From the NCBI RefSeq assembly GCF_030131845.1, contig NZ_JASKYM010000009.1, positions 48,511-112,510 on the forward strand: DNA of 64,000 nucleotides. The letters run 5' to 3'. Below the pieces are notes generated by a model that ran no database searches, was not told the origin of the DNA, and saw only the letters and a list, made by a program, of their open reading frames with translations. A program made the translations under genes and the position numbers. Below are positions 1-9,251 of this stretch, piece after piece; position 1 is the first letter of the stretch; the number at the start of each line of letters is the position of its first letter. Source of the DNA: Romboutsia sedimentorum. GTDB taxonomy: Bacteria > Bacillota > Clostridia > Peptostreptococcales > Peptostreptococcaceae.

Positions 1-70
1 GAATATTATTTACATAAGCTTAATTTTTAATTCTTACAACAATTAAAAAATTCGTTTTTATATAACCAAA

Positions 71-99
71 AAGGCCTTTGAATAAAATTCAAAGACCTT
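71..99 (-). terminator. Terminator of infC-rpmI-rplT
   Basis: An inverted repeat of about 12 bp with a short A/T loop lies just downstream of rplT. On the minus strand it is followed by a T-rich run (CCTTTTTGG), as expected for an intrinsic terminator ending the infC-rpmI-rplT transcript. Confidence 0.85.
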
Positions 100-125
100 G
101 ATTATATAAATTAATTATATTTTGA

Positions 126-482
126 TTAAGCTAATTTTGACTTAGCAACTTCTACTAATTTAGCGAAACCTTCTGCATCATGTATAGCCATTTCAGATAA
201 CATTTTTCTGTTAACTTCTATTCCTGCTAAGTTTAATCCATTCATGAATCTTGAGTATGATAATCCATGAGCTCTAGTTCCAGCATTTATTCTTTGTATC
301 CAAAGTCTTCTGAAGTCTCTCTTCTTTAACTTTCTACCTATATATGCGTTCTTTAACGCCTTCATTACGAATGTATTAGCTGGTCTGTATAATTTACTTC
401 TAGCTCCTATATATCCTTTTGCAAGTTTTAACACTTTTTTGTGTTTTTTACGAGCGTTCATAGCTTTCTTAACTCTTGCCAT
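126..482 (-). CDS. rplT: 50S ribosomal protein L20
   Basis: The 118-residue basic product matches bacterial L20 in length and pattern: an N-terminal [21 protein letters not shown] stretch typical of the long rRNA-binding helix and a C-terminal globular half with the [15 protein letters not shown] pattern. L20 is an early 23S rRNA-binding assembly protein. In Firmicutes it also represses its own operon by binding the infC leader, and such a leader is present upstream. It is the third gene of infC-rpmI-rplT, 54 bp after rpmI, with a GGAGGT-type ribosome site before the ATG. Nothing unusual in the coding sequence. Confidence 0.98.
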   Translation of the reverse strand: MARVKKAMNARKKHKKVLKLAKGYIGARSKLYRPANTFVMKALKNAYIGRKLKKRDFRRLWIQRINAGTRAHGLSYSRFMNGLNLAGIEVNRKMLSEMAIHDAEGFAKLVEVAKSKLA

Positions 483-536
483 CGTTATGACCTCCTTTGT
501 TTTCCTCTGTTTTTATGTTTTTTTTTAATCCGATTC

Positions 537-731
537 TTAGTATGGTAATAATTGCGCTATTCTTCTAGCATCTCCAGCTGAAACTATTCCTGATTTTCTT
601 AATTGCATCTTAGTTTTAGCAGCCTTCTTAGTTAGTATATGTCTTCTGAAAGCTTTAGCTCTCTTTAATTTTCCAGTTCCTGTTTTCTTGAATCTTTTAG
701 CAGCACCTCTATGAGTTTTCATTTTAGGCAT
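537..731 (-). CDS. rpmI: 50S ribosomal protein L35
   Basis: A 64-residue, very basic protein beginning [21 protein letters not shown], the standard L35 signature, and of the usual length. It is a structural component of the large subunit. It sits between infC (27 bp upstream) and rplT, the conserved order in Firmicutes, and has a strong GGAGGAAAT ribosome site in front of its ATG. Its expression should follow the L20-controlled leader ahead of infC. Confidence 0.98.
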   Translation of the reverse strand: MPKMKTHRGAAKRFKKTGTGKLKRAKAFRRHILTKKAAKTKMQLRKSGIVSAGDARRIAQLLPY

Positions 732-758
732 GTTAATTTCCTCCTCTCAGTTAATCAT

Positions 759-1268
759 CTATTTTTTTGGATCTATAATTACAACCATGTTATTACCCTC
801 AAATGCTGGGGCTTTAGTTGGTTCTCCAAACTCTTTTACTATATCTATGAATTTAAGCATTACTGTTCTTCCGATGTCTTTATGTCCTAGTTCTCTACCT
901 CTGAATCTAAGCTCAACTTTAACTTTGTCGCCTTTTTTAAGGAACTTTATAGCATTATTAGCTTTAGTATTTAAATCATTAGTATCTATACCTGGTCTAA
1001 GTCTAACTTCTTTAACAGTTATAATCTTTTGATTTTTTTTAGCTTCTTTTTCTTTTCTTGCTTGTTCATACTTATGCTTACCAAGATCCATTATTTTACA
1101 TACTGGTGGTGCAGCATTAGGTGAAATCATTACTAAGTCTAAATTTTTACTATCTGCTATTGCTTGAGCTTCTTTAGTTGGCATTACTCCAAGTTGTTCG
1201 CCACTGTCCGAGATAACTCTTATTTCTTTATCTCTTATTTGTTCATTGATTGCTTGTTCTTTACTAAT
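759..1268 (-). CDS. infC: Translation initiation factor IF-3 (ATT start)
   Basis: IF-3 keeps the 30S subunit free and proofreads start-codon pairing. The product contains the N-terminal INEQIRDKEIRVIS and LGVMPTKEAQAIA motifs, a lysine-rich linker (near EQARKEKEAKKNQK) and the C-terminal domain with RPGIDTNDL and FRGRELGHKDIG. The open frame continues 25 codons upstream to an ATG at 1343, but that part runs through the leader terminator and is not IF-3-like. A GGAGGTG ribosome site (1276-1282) lies seven bases before an ATT codon at 1266-1268, giving M-SKEQAINEQ and 169 residues, the usual length. ATT starts are known for infC in other bacteria and underlie autoregulation by IF-3 discrimination. 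The start assignment is inference from the ribosome site and family alignment, and is strong. Confidence 0.95.
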   Translation of the reverse strand: MSKEQAINEQIRDKEIRVISDSGEQLGVMPTKEAQAIADSKNLDLVMISPNAAPPVCKIMDLGKHKYEQARKEKEAKKNQKIITVKEVRLRPGIDTNDLNTKANNAIKFLKKGDKVKVELRFRGRELGHKDIGRTVMLKFIDIVKEFGEPTKAPAFEGNNMVVIIDPKK

Positions 1269-1466
1269 GGTAGGACACCTCCAAATTTTTTTATAAATAT
1301 AAAAAGCGAATGATATAAAATCATCCGCTATATAAGTTAACAAATTTAAAAAGTTTTATGCATAATATCTATAAAAACTTTAACTTATATTTACCCAACA
1401 ACACTTATCGTAAGGTGAGAAGCGGACTTCTTCTTCATTTTTCAATTGGCAGCTCAATTAGCTACT
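1269..1466 (-). promoter_or_regulatory. infC 5' leader, L20-type autoregulatory region
   Basis: About 200 bases of untranslated leader separate the predicted transcription start (near 1466) from the infC ATT. The promoter-proximal part contains paired segments (AATTGAGCTGCCAATT and AAGTCCGCTTCTCACC), and the distal part contains a terminator hairpin at 1306-1328. Known Firmicute infC leaders bind L20 and switch between terminator and antiterminator. Position, length and terminator fit; the fold itself was not computed. Confidence 0.65.
1297..1328 (-). terminator. Leader attenuator of infC
   Basis: On the minus strand GCGGATGA and TCATTCGC form an 8-bp stem (with one G-U pair) around a 7-base loop and are followed by TTTTTATATTT. 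It lies about 15 bases upstream of the infC ribosome site, so it acts before the gene and not after one. This is the expected attenuator of an L20-regulated leader. Confidence 0.8.
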
Positions 1467-1472
1467 CTATAT

Positions 1473-1501
1473 AATATAACATCAGATTAATTTTTTTGCA
1501 A
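1473..1501 (-). promoter_or_regulatory. infC promoter
   Basis: Minus-strand TTGCAA (1496-1501), a 17-base spacer and TATATT (1473-1478) form a good sigma-A type promoter about 200 bases upstream of infC. Confidence 0.7.
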
Positions 1502-1694
1502 CTATTTTTTATTTTTTTTTACATTTTTTCATTTTTTTTTTATTAAATAAGTAATGATTTCCTTGATTTCTGGCCATACTTAAAGATGTTACATACTCTG
1601 TGGTTTGTTTGATAGAAAATTTTAATAATAAATATTAGCAACTATGGAAACTATAAAAGCAAGTAAACAATTTTTATTATTGAGGTGTATGGCT

Positions 1695-3095
1695 ATGAAA
1701 ATGTTAGATAATTTTTTAAAGAAGATTAACAAACCAGTACCTGTATTTGCTCAAACTAAAATGGAGAAGGAAAATCCAACTGATGACTCTAATGCTACTA
1801 AGCCCAAAACAACATTTTGCGATGTTGCCGGATTAGAAGAAATAAAAGAAGAGTTATTTGAAATAGTAGATTTTATGAAATCTCCGGGCAAATATCAGAA
1901 AATGGGTGCAAAAATACCTAAAGGAGTCTTATTTTATGGACCTCCTGGAACTGGTAAAACTTTACTTGCATCTGCTATGGCTGGAGAAACAAATTCATCA
2001 TTTTTCAATGTAACTGGTTCTGAGTTCGTTGAAAAATACGTTGGTGTAGGTGCTAAACGTGTTAGAACATTATTTGAAAAAGCTAGAAAAGAAGCCCCTA
2101 GTATAATCTTTATAGACGAAATCGATGCTATTGGTGCCAAAAGACATTCTGAAAGTAATAACGAAAAAGACCAAACTCTAAATCAGCTTTTAGTTGAAAT
2201 GGACGGTTTTGCAAAGGATTCTAATGTAATAATAGTTGGAGCTACTAATAGACTAGACCTACTTGATGAAGCTCTACTTAGACCAGGAAGATTTGACAGA
2301 CATATACACATTGGTTCTCCTAATTATCATACTAGATTTGAGATTTTAAAAGTTCATACTAAAAATAAGCCAATAGACAAATCTGTAGATTTAGAACTTT
2401 TAGCTAAAAAAACTCATGGTTTCAACGGTGCTCATTTATCAAACATTGCTAATGAAGCTGCTATATTTGCAGTTAGAGAAAATAGCGACATTATCACAGA
2501 ACTTCATTTTGATAAAGCAATTGAAAGAGTTATCGCAGGACTTGAGTGTAAAAATTCTGTATTGGTAGAAAAAGAAAAGAAAATAGTTTCATATCATGAA
2601 GCAGGACATGCTATTGTCAGTGATATACTTGGCCTTTGTCCTATTCAAAAAATATCTATAGTTCCAAGAGGTCAAGCTTTAGGATATGTACTTCAACTTC
2701 CAGATGAAGACAGATATATATACACTAAAGATGAACTAATGGGAAAAATTAAAATTTTACTAGCTGGAAAAGCTTCAGAGGAAATAATATTTAACCATAA
2801 ATCAACTGGTGCAAAGGATGACCTAAAAAAAGTCACAGATATTGCTAACCAAATGGTATGTGAATACGGTATGAGTAACTTAGGATTTATGACTATAGAT
2901 GGTAATATTAAAACATTTATGTCTAAACAAGTCCAAAAAGAAGCTAACAGTATAGTTCAAAATTGCTATAATGAGACATTAAAATTATTACAAGCAAATA
3001 TAAATGACTTGCATTTAGTTTCTAAACACTTATTCGACAAAGAGACAATGACACACGATGAATTAAAATCTTTAATTAAAAAAGAACTTTGTTAG
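1695..3095 (+). CDS. FtsH-like AAA+ zinc protease lacking membrane segments
   Basis: An ATP-dependent metalloprotease of the FtsH/M41 type. From the chosen start it is 466 residues: Walker A GPPGTGKT near 82-89, Walker [12 protein letters not shown], second region of homology with [20 protein letters not shown], then the peptidase with HEAGH near 301-305 and a downstream GAKDDL aspartate as third zinc ligand. The open frame begins at 1644, but GAGGTG (1682-1687) is ideally placed for ATG 1695. Family FtsH proteins are about 600-650 residues and start with two membrane helices around a periplasmic domain; these are absent, and no hydrophobic stretch is seen. It is therefore predicted to be cytosolic. 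It is the only plus-strand gene in the first 19 kb, has its own terminator, and lies between infC and thrS. The substrate is unknown. Confidence 0.9.
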   Translation: MKMLDNFLKKINKPVPVFAQTKMEKENPTDDSNATKPKTTFCDVAGLEEIKEELFEIVDFMKSPGKYQKMGAKIPKGVLFYGPPGTGKTLLASAMAGETNSSFFNVTGSEFVEKYVGVGAKRVRTLFEKARKEAPSIIFIDEIDAIGAKRHSESNNEKDQTLNQLLVEMDGFAKDSNVIIVGATNRLDLLDEALLRPGRFDRHIHIGSPNYHTRFEILKVHTKNKPIDKSVDLELLAKKTHGFNGAHLSNIANEAAIFAVRENSDIITELHFDKAIERVIAGLECKNSVLVEKEKKIVSYHEAGHAIVSDILGLCPIQKISIVPRGQALGYVLQLPDEDRYIYTKDELMGKIKILLAGKASEEIIFNHKSTGAKDDLKKVTDIANQMVCEYGMSNLGFMTIDGNIKTFMSKQVQKEANSIVQNCYNETLKLLQANINDLHLVSKHLFDKETMTHDELKSLIKKELC

Positions 3096-3122
3096 ATAAT
3101 ACAAAATTCAAATAATATAAAA

Positions 3123-3157
3123 GGGTGTAGCACTAGAAAATAGTACTACACCCTTTT
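3123..3157 (+). terminator. Terminator of the FtsH-like gene
   Basis: GGGTGTAGCACTA and TAGTACTACACCC form a 13-bp stem with one mismatch, followed by TTTTAGG on the plus strand. Confidence 0.8.
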
Positions 3158-3170
3158 AGGTATAAAAAAT

Positions 3171-3202
3171 AAAGTCCCAAGTTCAAAAAAACTTGGGACT
3201 TT
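3171..3202 (-). terminator. Terminator of thrS
   Basis: AAAGTCCCAAGTT and AACTTGGGACTTT are exact inverted repeats around a short A-rich loop, followed on the minus strand by ATTTTTTATA. It ends thrS transcription and is convergent with the preceding plus-strand terminator. Confidence 0.85.
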
Positions 3203-3224
3203 GTAATTAGTAGAGTTATACTAA

Positions 3225-5144
3225 TTATCCTTGTATAACATTTGTTCTTTCTTCAACTTCTTTTAACACTGTTTTCATAAACTCATTTAAATCTAGAGTT
3301 CCTACTTCTCCATTATCTCTTGATCTAACAGATATTTTCTTTTCAGCTTCTTCTTTTTCTCCAACTACTAACATATATGGTACCTTTTGAAGTTGAGCTT
3401 CTCTTATCTTAAACCCTGTCTTTTCTGCTCTATCATCTATATCAACTCTTATACCTTTTTCAAATAAAGCTTTTTTAACTTCATTAGCATAGTCATTGTA
3501 CTTATCAGATATAGGGAGTATTCTAACTTGAGTTGGAGCTAACCAAACTGGGAATTTACCAGCATAGTGCTCTATTAATATTCCTATGAATCTTTCTATA
3601 CTTCCAAATGCAACTCTGTGTATCATAACTGGTTTATGCTTTTCACCATCTTGACCTACATAACTTATATCAAATCTTTGAGGTAGTTGCATATCTAATT
3701 GTATAGTTCCACATTGCCAAGTTCTTCCTAAGCAATCTCTTAAATGGAAATCTATCTTAGGACCGTAGAATGCTCCATCTCCTTCATTTAACTTATATGG
3801 TAAATTTAATTCTTCTAAAGCTTCTCTTAATCCATTTTCAGCAGTTTCCCACTCTTCATCTGTTCCCATTGAATCTTCTGGTCTTGTAGATAATTCTAAG
3901 TGATATTCAAATCCGAAAGTTTTATAAACACTGTCTATTAAGTTTACAACACCTTTTATTTGCTCTTTTATTTGCTCTGGTAGCATGAATATATGTGCAT
4001 CATCTTGAGTAAATGCTCTAACTCTCATTAATCCATGTAATGCTCCTGATAACTCATGTCTATGAACTCTACCTAACTCACCAACTTTCATAGGGAAATC
4101 TCTATATGAATGTGGGCTAGATTTATAATATAACATTGAACCTGGGCAGTTCATTGGCTTTATAGCAAAGTCTTGCTCATCTATTTGAACAGTGTACATA
4201 TTCTCTTTGTAGTGGTACCAGTGACCTGAAGTCTCCCATAATTTTTGGTTTAATATTATTGGAGTTTCTATTTCACAATATCCATCTGCTCTGTGTATTT
4301 CTCTCCAGAATTTTAATAATTCATTTTTAAGTTCCATACCTTTTGGTAAGAATAATGGGAATCCTGGTCCTTCTTCTGGTATAAAGAATAAATCTAATTC
4401 TTTACCTAATTTTCTATGATCTCTTTTTTTAGCTTCTTCTAGTAAATGTAAGTATTCTTCTAGATCTTTATTCTTTTCAAAAGTTATACCATATACTCTT
4501 TGAAGCATTTTGTTCTTTTCGTCACCTCTCCAGTAAGCACCTGCTACACTTAATAACTTAACTGCCTTAACTTTTTTAGTTGAAGGTAAGTGTGGTCCTC
4601 TACATAAATCAGTGAAGTCTCCTTGTTTATAAAACGATATTATTTCGCCTTCTGGTAAGTCTTCTATAAGCTCAACTTTATATATTTCTTCGTTTTCTTT
4701 TGCCCAAGCTAAAGCTTCTTCTTTTGGTAACTCGTATCTTTCTACGCTTAAATCTTCTTTAGCTATTTTTTTCATTTCTTTTTCGATTTTCTCTAAATCT
4801 TCCATTGTTAGTCTGTGCTCTAAATCTATATCATAGTAGAATCCATTTTCTATACTTGGTCCTATCGCAAACTTAGCTTGTGGATATAATCTTTTTATAG
4901 CTTGAGCTAACATATGTGCAGATGTATGTCTAAACACATCTTTACCTTCTACATCATCAAACTTAAATAAGTTTAATTCACAATCTTTTTCTACTTTGTA
5001 GTCTAATCCTACAACGTCCCCATTAACTGATGCTGCAACTATTGCTCTAGCTAACCCTTCACTTATAGATTTAGCTATATCCATAACAGATATTTCATTT
5101 TCAAACTCTTTTATTGACCCATCTTTCAAAGTAACTTTTATCAT
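3225..5144 (-). CDS. thrS: Threonyl-tRNA synthetase
   Basis: Charges tRNA-Thr. At 639 residues it has the full domain set: N-terminal TGS domain (about 1-60), editing domain with HTSAHMLAQAI, class II catalytic core containing NCPGSMLYYK and RVHRHELSGALHG (zinc-ligand Cys and His), the DGAFYGPKID and motif-3 region with HRVAFGSIERF, and the C-terminal anticodon-binding domain ending near the stop. AGGAGGT precedes the ATG. Upstream is a T-box leader, so the gene should be induced when uncharged tRNA-Thr accumulates. ytxC lies nearby, an association also seen in Bacillus. Confidence 0.98.
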   Translation of the reverse strand: MIKVTLKDGSIKEFENEISVMDIAKSISEGLARAIVAASVNGDVVGLDYKVEKDCELNLFKFDDVEGKDVFRHTSAHMLAQAIKRLYPQAKFAIGPSIENGFYYDIDLEHRLTMEDLEKIEKEMKKIAKEDLSVERYELPKEEALAWAKENEEIYKVELIEDLPEGEIISFYKQGDFTDLCRGPHLPSTKKVKAVKLLSVAGAYWRGDEKNKMLQRVYGITFEKNKDLEEYLHLLEEAKKRDHRKLGKELDLFFIPEEGPGFPLFLPKGMELKNELLKFWREIHRADGYCEIETPIILNQKLWETSGHWYHYKENMYTVQIDEQDFAIKPMNCPGSMLYYKSSPHSYRDFPMKVGELGRVHRHELSGALHGLMRVRAFTQDDAHIFMLPEQIKEQIKGVVNLIDSVYKTFGFEYHLELSTRPEDSMGTDEEWETAENGLREALEELNLPYKLNEGDGAFYGPKIDFHLRDCLGRTWQCGTIQLDMQLPQRFDISYVGQDGEKHKPVMIHRVAFGSIERFIGILIEHYAGKFPVWLAPTQVRILPISDKYNDYANEVKKALFEKGIRVDIDDRAEKTGFKIREAQLQKVPYMLVVGEKEEAEKKISVRSRDNGEVGTLDLNEFMKTVLKEVEERTNVIQG

Positions 5145-5183
5145 TTTTTTTACCTCCTTGATTAATTTTTTATATTAAAAAAA

Positions 5184-5213
5184 CTCGACCCAAATAATGT
5201 ATTTGGGACGAGT
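5184..5213 (-). terminator. T-box terminator of thrS leader
   Basis: ACTCGTCCCAAATA and TATTTGGGTCGAGT pair on the minus strand and are followed by TTTTTTT. It lies directly after the T-box sequence and upstream of the thrS ribosome site, as expected for the default terminator of a T-box switch. Confidence 0.9.
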
Positions 5214-5435
5214 ATTAATTCGCGGTTCCACCCAAGTTGGCGTATATTTATACAACCCTCTTGATGACTATAAGGTAGTCAACCGAATACTTTCGCATAT
5301 ATATTAATATATGTTAATAAATTCTGCTCCAAGGTAGTTTTCAAATAGTCATATTTAGATAAGCTTTCAGCCGGTGACTTATCCTCTCTGGCAATTGTTT
5401 CTACTTTACTCTTCCTTTTCATAGCTTGCTTTTAA
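5184..5435 (-). promoter_or_regulatory. T-box riboswitch, threonine specific
   Basis: The minus strand carries the diagnostic T-box GGGTGGAACCGCG (complement at 5221-5233), an AGAGAGGA segment in the stem I region, and a GAAAACTACC specifier-like region in which ACT or ACC are threonine codons. It is followed by the terminator. T-boxes bind uncharged tRNA through the specifier and through the T-box/acceptor end, promoting antitermination. The exact specifier codon is inferred by eye. Confidence 0.92.
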
Positions 5436-5445
5436 ATTTAATATA

Positions 5446-5474
5446 ATTATAGCAGATACTTATAGGTGTCGCAA
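5446..5474 (-). promoter_or_regulatory. thrS promoter
   Basis: Minus-strand TTGCGA (5469-5474), 17-base spacer, TATAAT (5446-5451). It lies just upstream of the T-box leader. Confidence 0.8.
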
Positions 5475-5485
5475 CAATAAATATA

Positions 5486-6088
5486 TTATATAAATATAAT
5501 TATTAATCCTTGTACTATACCTATTAAGAATCCTAATACTAAACCTAGTATTTCTATATGCTTTAATTCATTTTTTGCTATTCTAAGTATTATTTCCTCT
5601 AATTCATATAAATCTAAGTTGTTTATCTTATCTTCTACCATTTTGCCAATATCTATACGCTTATTTGCTTTTCTTATTACTTCTTCACTTAAATCGTCTA
5701 TACTTTGTTTTATTTCATTTTCAATTGCTTCTGATACATATCCTTGTATGATATTTTTTATAGCACTAGGAGCAAATGCCATTTTTTCATTTATTATAAC
5801 TTTTATTTTTACCTTTATGTACTCTACTACATTTTCTTTATCTTCTTCTGTGATTATATTTTCTAATATTTCATCTAATGAAATAAATTCCTTTTGAACT
5901 ATCTCACCTATATTACTAGCAATCTCAGCTTTTCGCTTTGGTATTAGTCCTATAATCTCTTTATTTATTACTGGTATCTTAATAGGTTTTATAGGTCTAA
6001 ATATCAGCTTAATTGCTACAACATTAGTTACATATCCTATTACCCCGCCTATACTTGCTAATATTAATATTTTAAATATATTACTCAT
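5486..6088 (-). CDS. DUF445 family membrane protein (YheB-like)
   Basis: A 200-residue protein whose first 40 residues contain a hydrophobic helix and the DUF445 signature GYVTNVVAIKLIFRPIKP. The middle (about 45-175) is a long charged, probably alpha-helical region, and the last 18 residues form a second hydrophobic helix. DUF445 proteins are membrane proteins without a defined reaction; Bacillus YheB is the nearest characterised name, and a spore role has been suggested for that family. It is about half the length of many DUF445 proteins. The stop lies 12 bp from the thrS promoter. It may be co-transcribed with ytxC, 141 bp upstream. Confidence 0.8.
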   Translation of the reverse strand: MSNIFKILILASIGGVIGYVTNVVAIKLIFRPIKPIKIPVINKEIIGLIPKRKAEIASNIGEIVQKEFISLDEILENIITEEDKENVVEYIKVKIKVIINEKMAFAPSAIKNIIQGYVSEAIENEIKQSIDDLSEEVIRKANKRIDIGKMVEDKINNLDLYELEEIILRIAKNELKHIEILGLVLGFLIGIVQGLIIIFI

Positions 6089-6229
6089 AATAAATTCTCC
6101 TCGTCCTAATATAATATATAGTTCATTTTATAACTATTTATTATACCATTATAAGACTTTTATCGAATTTTAAAAAGTAATATTTTATTGTTGTTAATAT
6201 CATAAATTAAATGTTAATACTTATTTAAT

Positions 6230-7030
6230 TTAATTTTCATATACTTTTACTACTTTATTAACAAATATAGATTTTATAGTTTCTATTATTTCTTTAGATG
6301 CATTATTATTTAATGTGTCTAATATTTCTATTTTTTTAGGACACAGAGTCAATAATGTACTTATTAAAAAATCCTCATAATTTAAATTTTCTTTGATTAT
6401 CATATTTACAATTTCTTGATTATCAATATTGTCTATTCTATTGCCGTCTTTGTCGTATAATAAAAATGAATTATCTTTCATTATGTGAACTTTTAATAAA
6501 TCTATTTTTTCATCCTGCATATCTATAAAATATTTTAAAACATTTATAAACTCATCTTGATCTTTTTTAAGTATATATTCTTCTACTGCTATATCAACTA
6601 TATGTGAGATATATTTAGAAAATCCTTTCATTCTAAATTTTACAAAACCTTCTAAATTTATATAGTCGTTATTTTGTATATAATTGTATACAGCGCTGTA
6701 AACAGACTGCCTAATTAAGTTTTCCTTTTCCACAAATAAGTCTAATAAATGCATATATATTTTTTCATCTTCTCTTAAGTATGTATCATGATATTGTTTT
6801 GATAAGTGTTCCTTTAACATTTTGTCTTTCATTATGCCGATTATTAAATCAGTTATTTCTTCAGTTGCTTCTTTTTTATTTATTTCATTTTGTTTATCAG
6901 AACTTATTTCTATTTCTACAAGTTCATCATCATACTTTAGTTCTTTTTTTAAGTTATTACTATTTAAAAATTTCATAGCATATGCCTTATCTTGTTCTGA
7001 TAAAGTTAGGTAAATATTTTTCATTGTCAA
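6230..7030 (-). CDS. ytxC: Putative sporulation protein YtxC
   Basis: The 266-residue product matches the YtxC family: a charged N-terminal half rich in Glu/Lys and a C-terminal part with FVKFRMKGFSKYI and ending STLLTLCPKKIEILDTLNN. YtxC is a conserved sporulation-associated protein without known biochemistry, found near thrS in Bacillus as here. The ribosome site GGAG lies seven bases before TTG at 7030 and 13 before the ATG two codons later, so a TTG start is favoured. No signal peptide or membrane helix is apparent. Confidence 0.8.
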   Translation of the reverse strand: MTMKNIYLTLSEQDKAYAMKFLNSNNLKKELKYDDELVEIEISSDKQNEINKKEATEEITDLIIGIMKDKMLKEHLSKQYHDTYLREDEKIYMHLLDLFVEKENLIRQSVYSAVYNYIQNNDYINLEGFVKFRMKGFSKYISHIVDIAVEEYILKKDQDEFINVLKYFIDMQDEKIDLLKVHIMKDNSFLLYDKDGNRIDNIDNQEIVNMIIKENLNYEDFLISTLLTLCPKKIEILDTLNNNASKEIIETIKSIFVNKVVKVYEN

Positions 7031-7198
7031 CTACTCGCTCCTTTCTTGCTATAAGAGGAAGTATAAAAATCAATTTGATAATTTATTAGTACTTAGAATA
7101 GATTTTTTAATCTCATCTACAACAACTCTTTCTTTTATTATATCTATATTTGTTTTATTTAATTCATATTATATGCTTACAAATAATTTACAAAAAAA

Positions 7199-7222
7199 AA
7201 TGATAGCATATGCTATCATCTT
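7199..7222 (-). terminator. Terminator of the nucleoside permease operon
   Basis: TGATAGCATATGCTATCA is a perfect 18-base palindrome (7201-7218) followed on the minus strand by nine T residues. It lies a few bases after the last permease gene. Confidence 0.9.
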
Positions 7223-7224
7223 TT

Positions 7225-8160
7225 TTATCTTTCACCTTTTTTATATGAGCTACCAAGCGCTGCTGGAGCCTTAGAACTCTTAACAAAGATAACTAAAACT
7301 ATTAATGTTACAATATATGGTATCATTGATAATAAGTTTTCATTTATGCTAAATGGTAATTCCGGATTACCAAAGTATACTGATAATGCTGTTGAGAATC
7401 CAAATAATAAACATGCTGCCATTGCCCATTGTGGTCTCCATTTACCAAATATAACTGCTGCTATAGCTATATATCCTTGTCCTGAAATTAATGTAGGTCT
7501 AAATGAAGAAACAACAGCTAAACTCATTGATGCTCCACCTAATCCTGCTAATACACCTGATATTATTACAGCTGAATATCTAGTTAATGCAACATTTATA
7601 CCTAATGTATCTGCTGATCCTGGATGTTCTCCAACTGCTCTTACTCTAAGCCCAAATCTAGTTTTGTATAACACATACCATACAACTACAACTAATATAA
7701 AAGCTAAAAATACTGTTGCGTATGAGTTAAATATAATATCTAATACACTACCAGATGGGAATAATCCATTTAACGGTCTTGGTATCTTATTTTCCATTGG
7801 TATAGTTGGTGTCATAGTTGCACCATCAAACATTATCTTAGATGCAAATAACGCAACCCCAGGAGCTAATAAGTTTATTGCAACACCTGATATAGTGTGG
7901 TCTGCATTAAAACTTATAGTAGCAATTCCGTGTATCAATGCAAATATACCACCCGCAATTCCACCTATCATAAAAGCTATCCAAGGATTTCCTATAATAA
8001 CACCTGCTGCTGCACCTGCAAAAGCACCTATAGTCATCATACCTTCTATACCTATATTAATTATACCTGAATTCTCTGAGAACACTCCTCCTAAAGCTGC
8101 AAATATAAGGGGTGTAGAATACATTAAGGTAGTACTAAGAATTAAAGCAAAATCTTCCAT
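7225..8160 (-). CDS. ABC importer permease, nucleoside type (second subunit)
   Basis: A 311-residue polytopic membrane protein of the BPD_transp_2 permease family, with the motifs GVFSENSGIINIGIEGMM near the N-terminus and RAVGEHPGSADTLGINV in the large cytoplasmic loop. It belongs to the YufOPQ/NupABC (PnrBCDE) type importers that take up nucleosides with a BMP-family lipoprotein. Start and stop overlap the upstream permease (TAATG), so the two are translationally coupled. The substrate is inferred from the receptor family and not seen directly. Confidence 0.9.
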   Translation of the reverse strand: MEDFALILSTTLMYSTPLIFAALGGVFSENSGIINIGIEGMMTIGAFAGAAAGVIIGNPWIAFMIGGIAGGIFALIHGIATISFNADHTISGVAINLLAPGVALFASKIMFDGATMTPTIPMENKIPRPLNGLFPSGSVLDIIFNSYATVFLAFILVVVVWYVLYKTRFGLRVRAVGEHPGSADTLGINVALTRYSAVIISGVLAGLGGASMSLAVVSSFRPTLISGQGYIAIAAVIFGKWRPQWAMAACLLFGFSTALSVYFGNPELPFSINENLLSMIPYIVTLIVLVIFVKSSKAPAALGSSYKKGER

Positions 8161-9251
8161 TATACGTTACCCCCTTTGTTCTTTTTATCTCTAAATTTAA
8201 CATACATCATTCTTAAAACACTACTTAAAGCTATAAAGTAAACTATTGACCCTATAACTATATTTATTACTTCTGAAGGTGCTCCTACTGCTTGCATCTT
8301 CGTTCCACCATATTTAAATGCTCCAAATAACAATCCTGAGAAAATAACTCCTATTGGGTTACTATTTGCAATTAAAGCAACAGCGATACCATCAAAACCA
8401 TATCCCTCTTGTGCTGCAAGTATTGTTACATTACCAGATACACCCATAACTTGTATAGCTCCTGCTATACCTGCAAGTAAACCTGCAATTGCCATAGATT
8501 TTAATATTGATGAACTAACGTTTATTCCACCGTACTCTGCACCAAATTTATTGTATCCAACTCCTCTTAGTTCAAATCCTAAAGTTGTTTTAAACAGTAT
8601 AAATGCAATTATTAAAACAAGTATTATAGATATAATTATGCCCCAGTTAACCTTTGTTGCTGGTCCTACTAATCCTGTTAACCAATCTATTCCTATACTT
8701 GCTGAATCATGTATACTTACTGAAGCTTCACTATTTGGTCTTGCTAACCAAGTGCTTTTTATCATAAAGTTACTTAAATAGAAAGCTATCCAGTTAAGCA
8801 TTATAGTTGCTATAACTTCATTTATTCCAAACTTAGACTTTAACCATCCTGCAAATCCACCCCATAATCCTCCTGCGAATCCTGCGACTAAAAGAGTAAA
8901 TGGTATGTGTATTATAGCTGGTAACTGTACTCCAGCACCAACTATAGTAGCAACTAATGCTCCTATTATAAATTGACCTTCTGCACCTATATTAAATAAT
9001 CCTGTTTTAAATGCAAAGGCAATAGAAAGACCTGTTAATATAAGTGGAGTAGATCTTATTATAGTCCATGCTATAAATTTAGGCTTTCCAAATACGCCTT
9101 CTAGCATAGCCGAATACGCTACTATTGGATCTTCACCCGCTAAAAGAAGTGCTATAGCCCCAACAATAAGTCCAAGTATTATAGATATTAAAGAAAACAA
9201 TACTGCGTTGTCGGCTAGTGACATTTTTTTCTTTTTTGTATTACTACTCAT
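8160..9251 (-). CDS. ABC importer permease, nucleoside type (first subunit)
   Basis: Polytopic permease of the same family as the downstream gene, with GLFNIGAEGQFIIGA and the cytoplasmic loop motif GVGYNKFGAEYGGINV. The open frame can start at a GTG at 9260, but GGAGGTG overlaps that codon and is correctly spaced for the ATG at 9251, giving MSSNTKKKKMSLADN and 363 residues. The ATG overlaps the ATPase stop (ATGAGTAG), so translation is coupled. It forms the heterodimeric channel with the next gene. Confidence 0.9.
   Translation of the reverse strand: MSSNTKKKKMSLADNAVLFSLISIILGLIVGAIALLLAGEDPIVAYSAMLEGVFGKPKFIAWTIIRSTPLILTGLSIAFAFKTGLFNIGAEGQFIIGALVATIVGAGVQLPAIIHIPFTLLVAGFAGGLWGGFAGWLKSKFGINEVIATIMLNWIAFYLSNFMIKSTWLARPNSEASVSIHDSASIGIDWLTGLVGPATKVNWGIIISIILVLIIAFILFKTTLGFELRGVGYNKFGAEYGGINVSSSILKSMAIAGLLAGIAGAIQVMGVSGNVTILAAQEGYGFDGIAVALIANSNPIGVIFSGLLFGAFKYGGTKMQAVGAPSEVINIVIGSIVYFIALSSVLRMMYVKFRDKKNKGGNV

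Noticed and set aside
1269..1343. The 25-residue N-terminal extension of IF-3.
   Set aside because: It covers the attenuator hairpin and is not IF-3-like; ATT 1266-1268 has the ribosome site.
7346..8194. A 282-codon plus-strand frame.
   Set aside because: It is exactly opposite a well-supported permease gene, has an odd composition, and lacks a ribosome site. It is a shadow frame.
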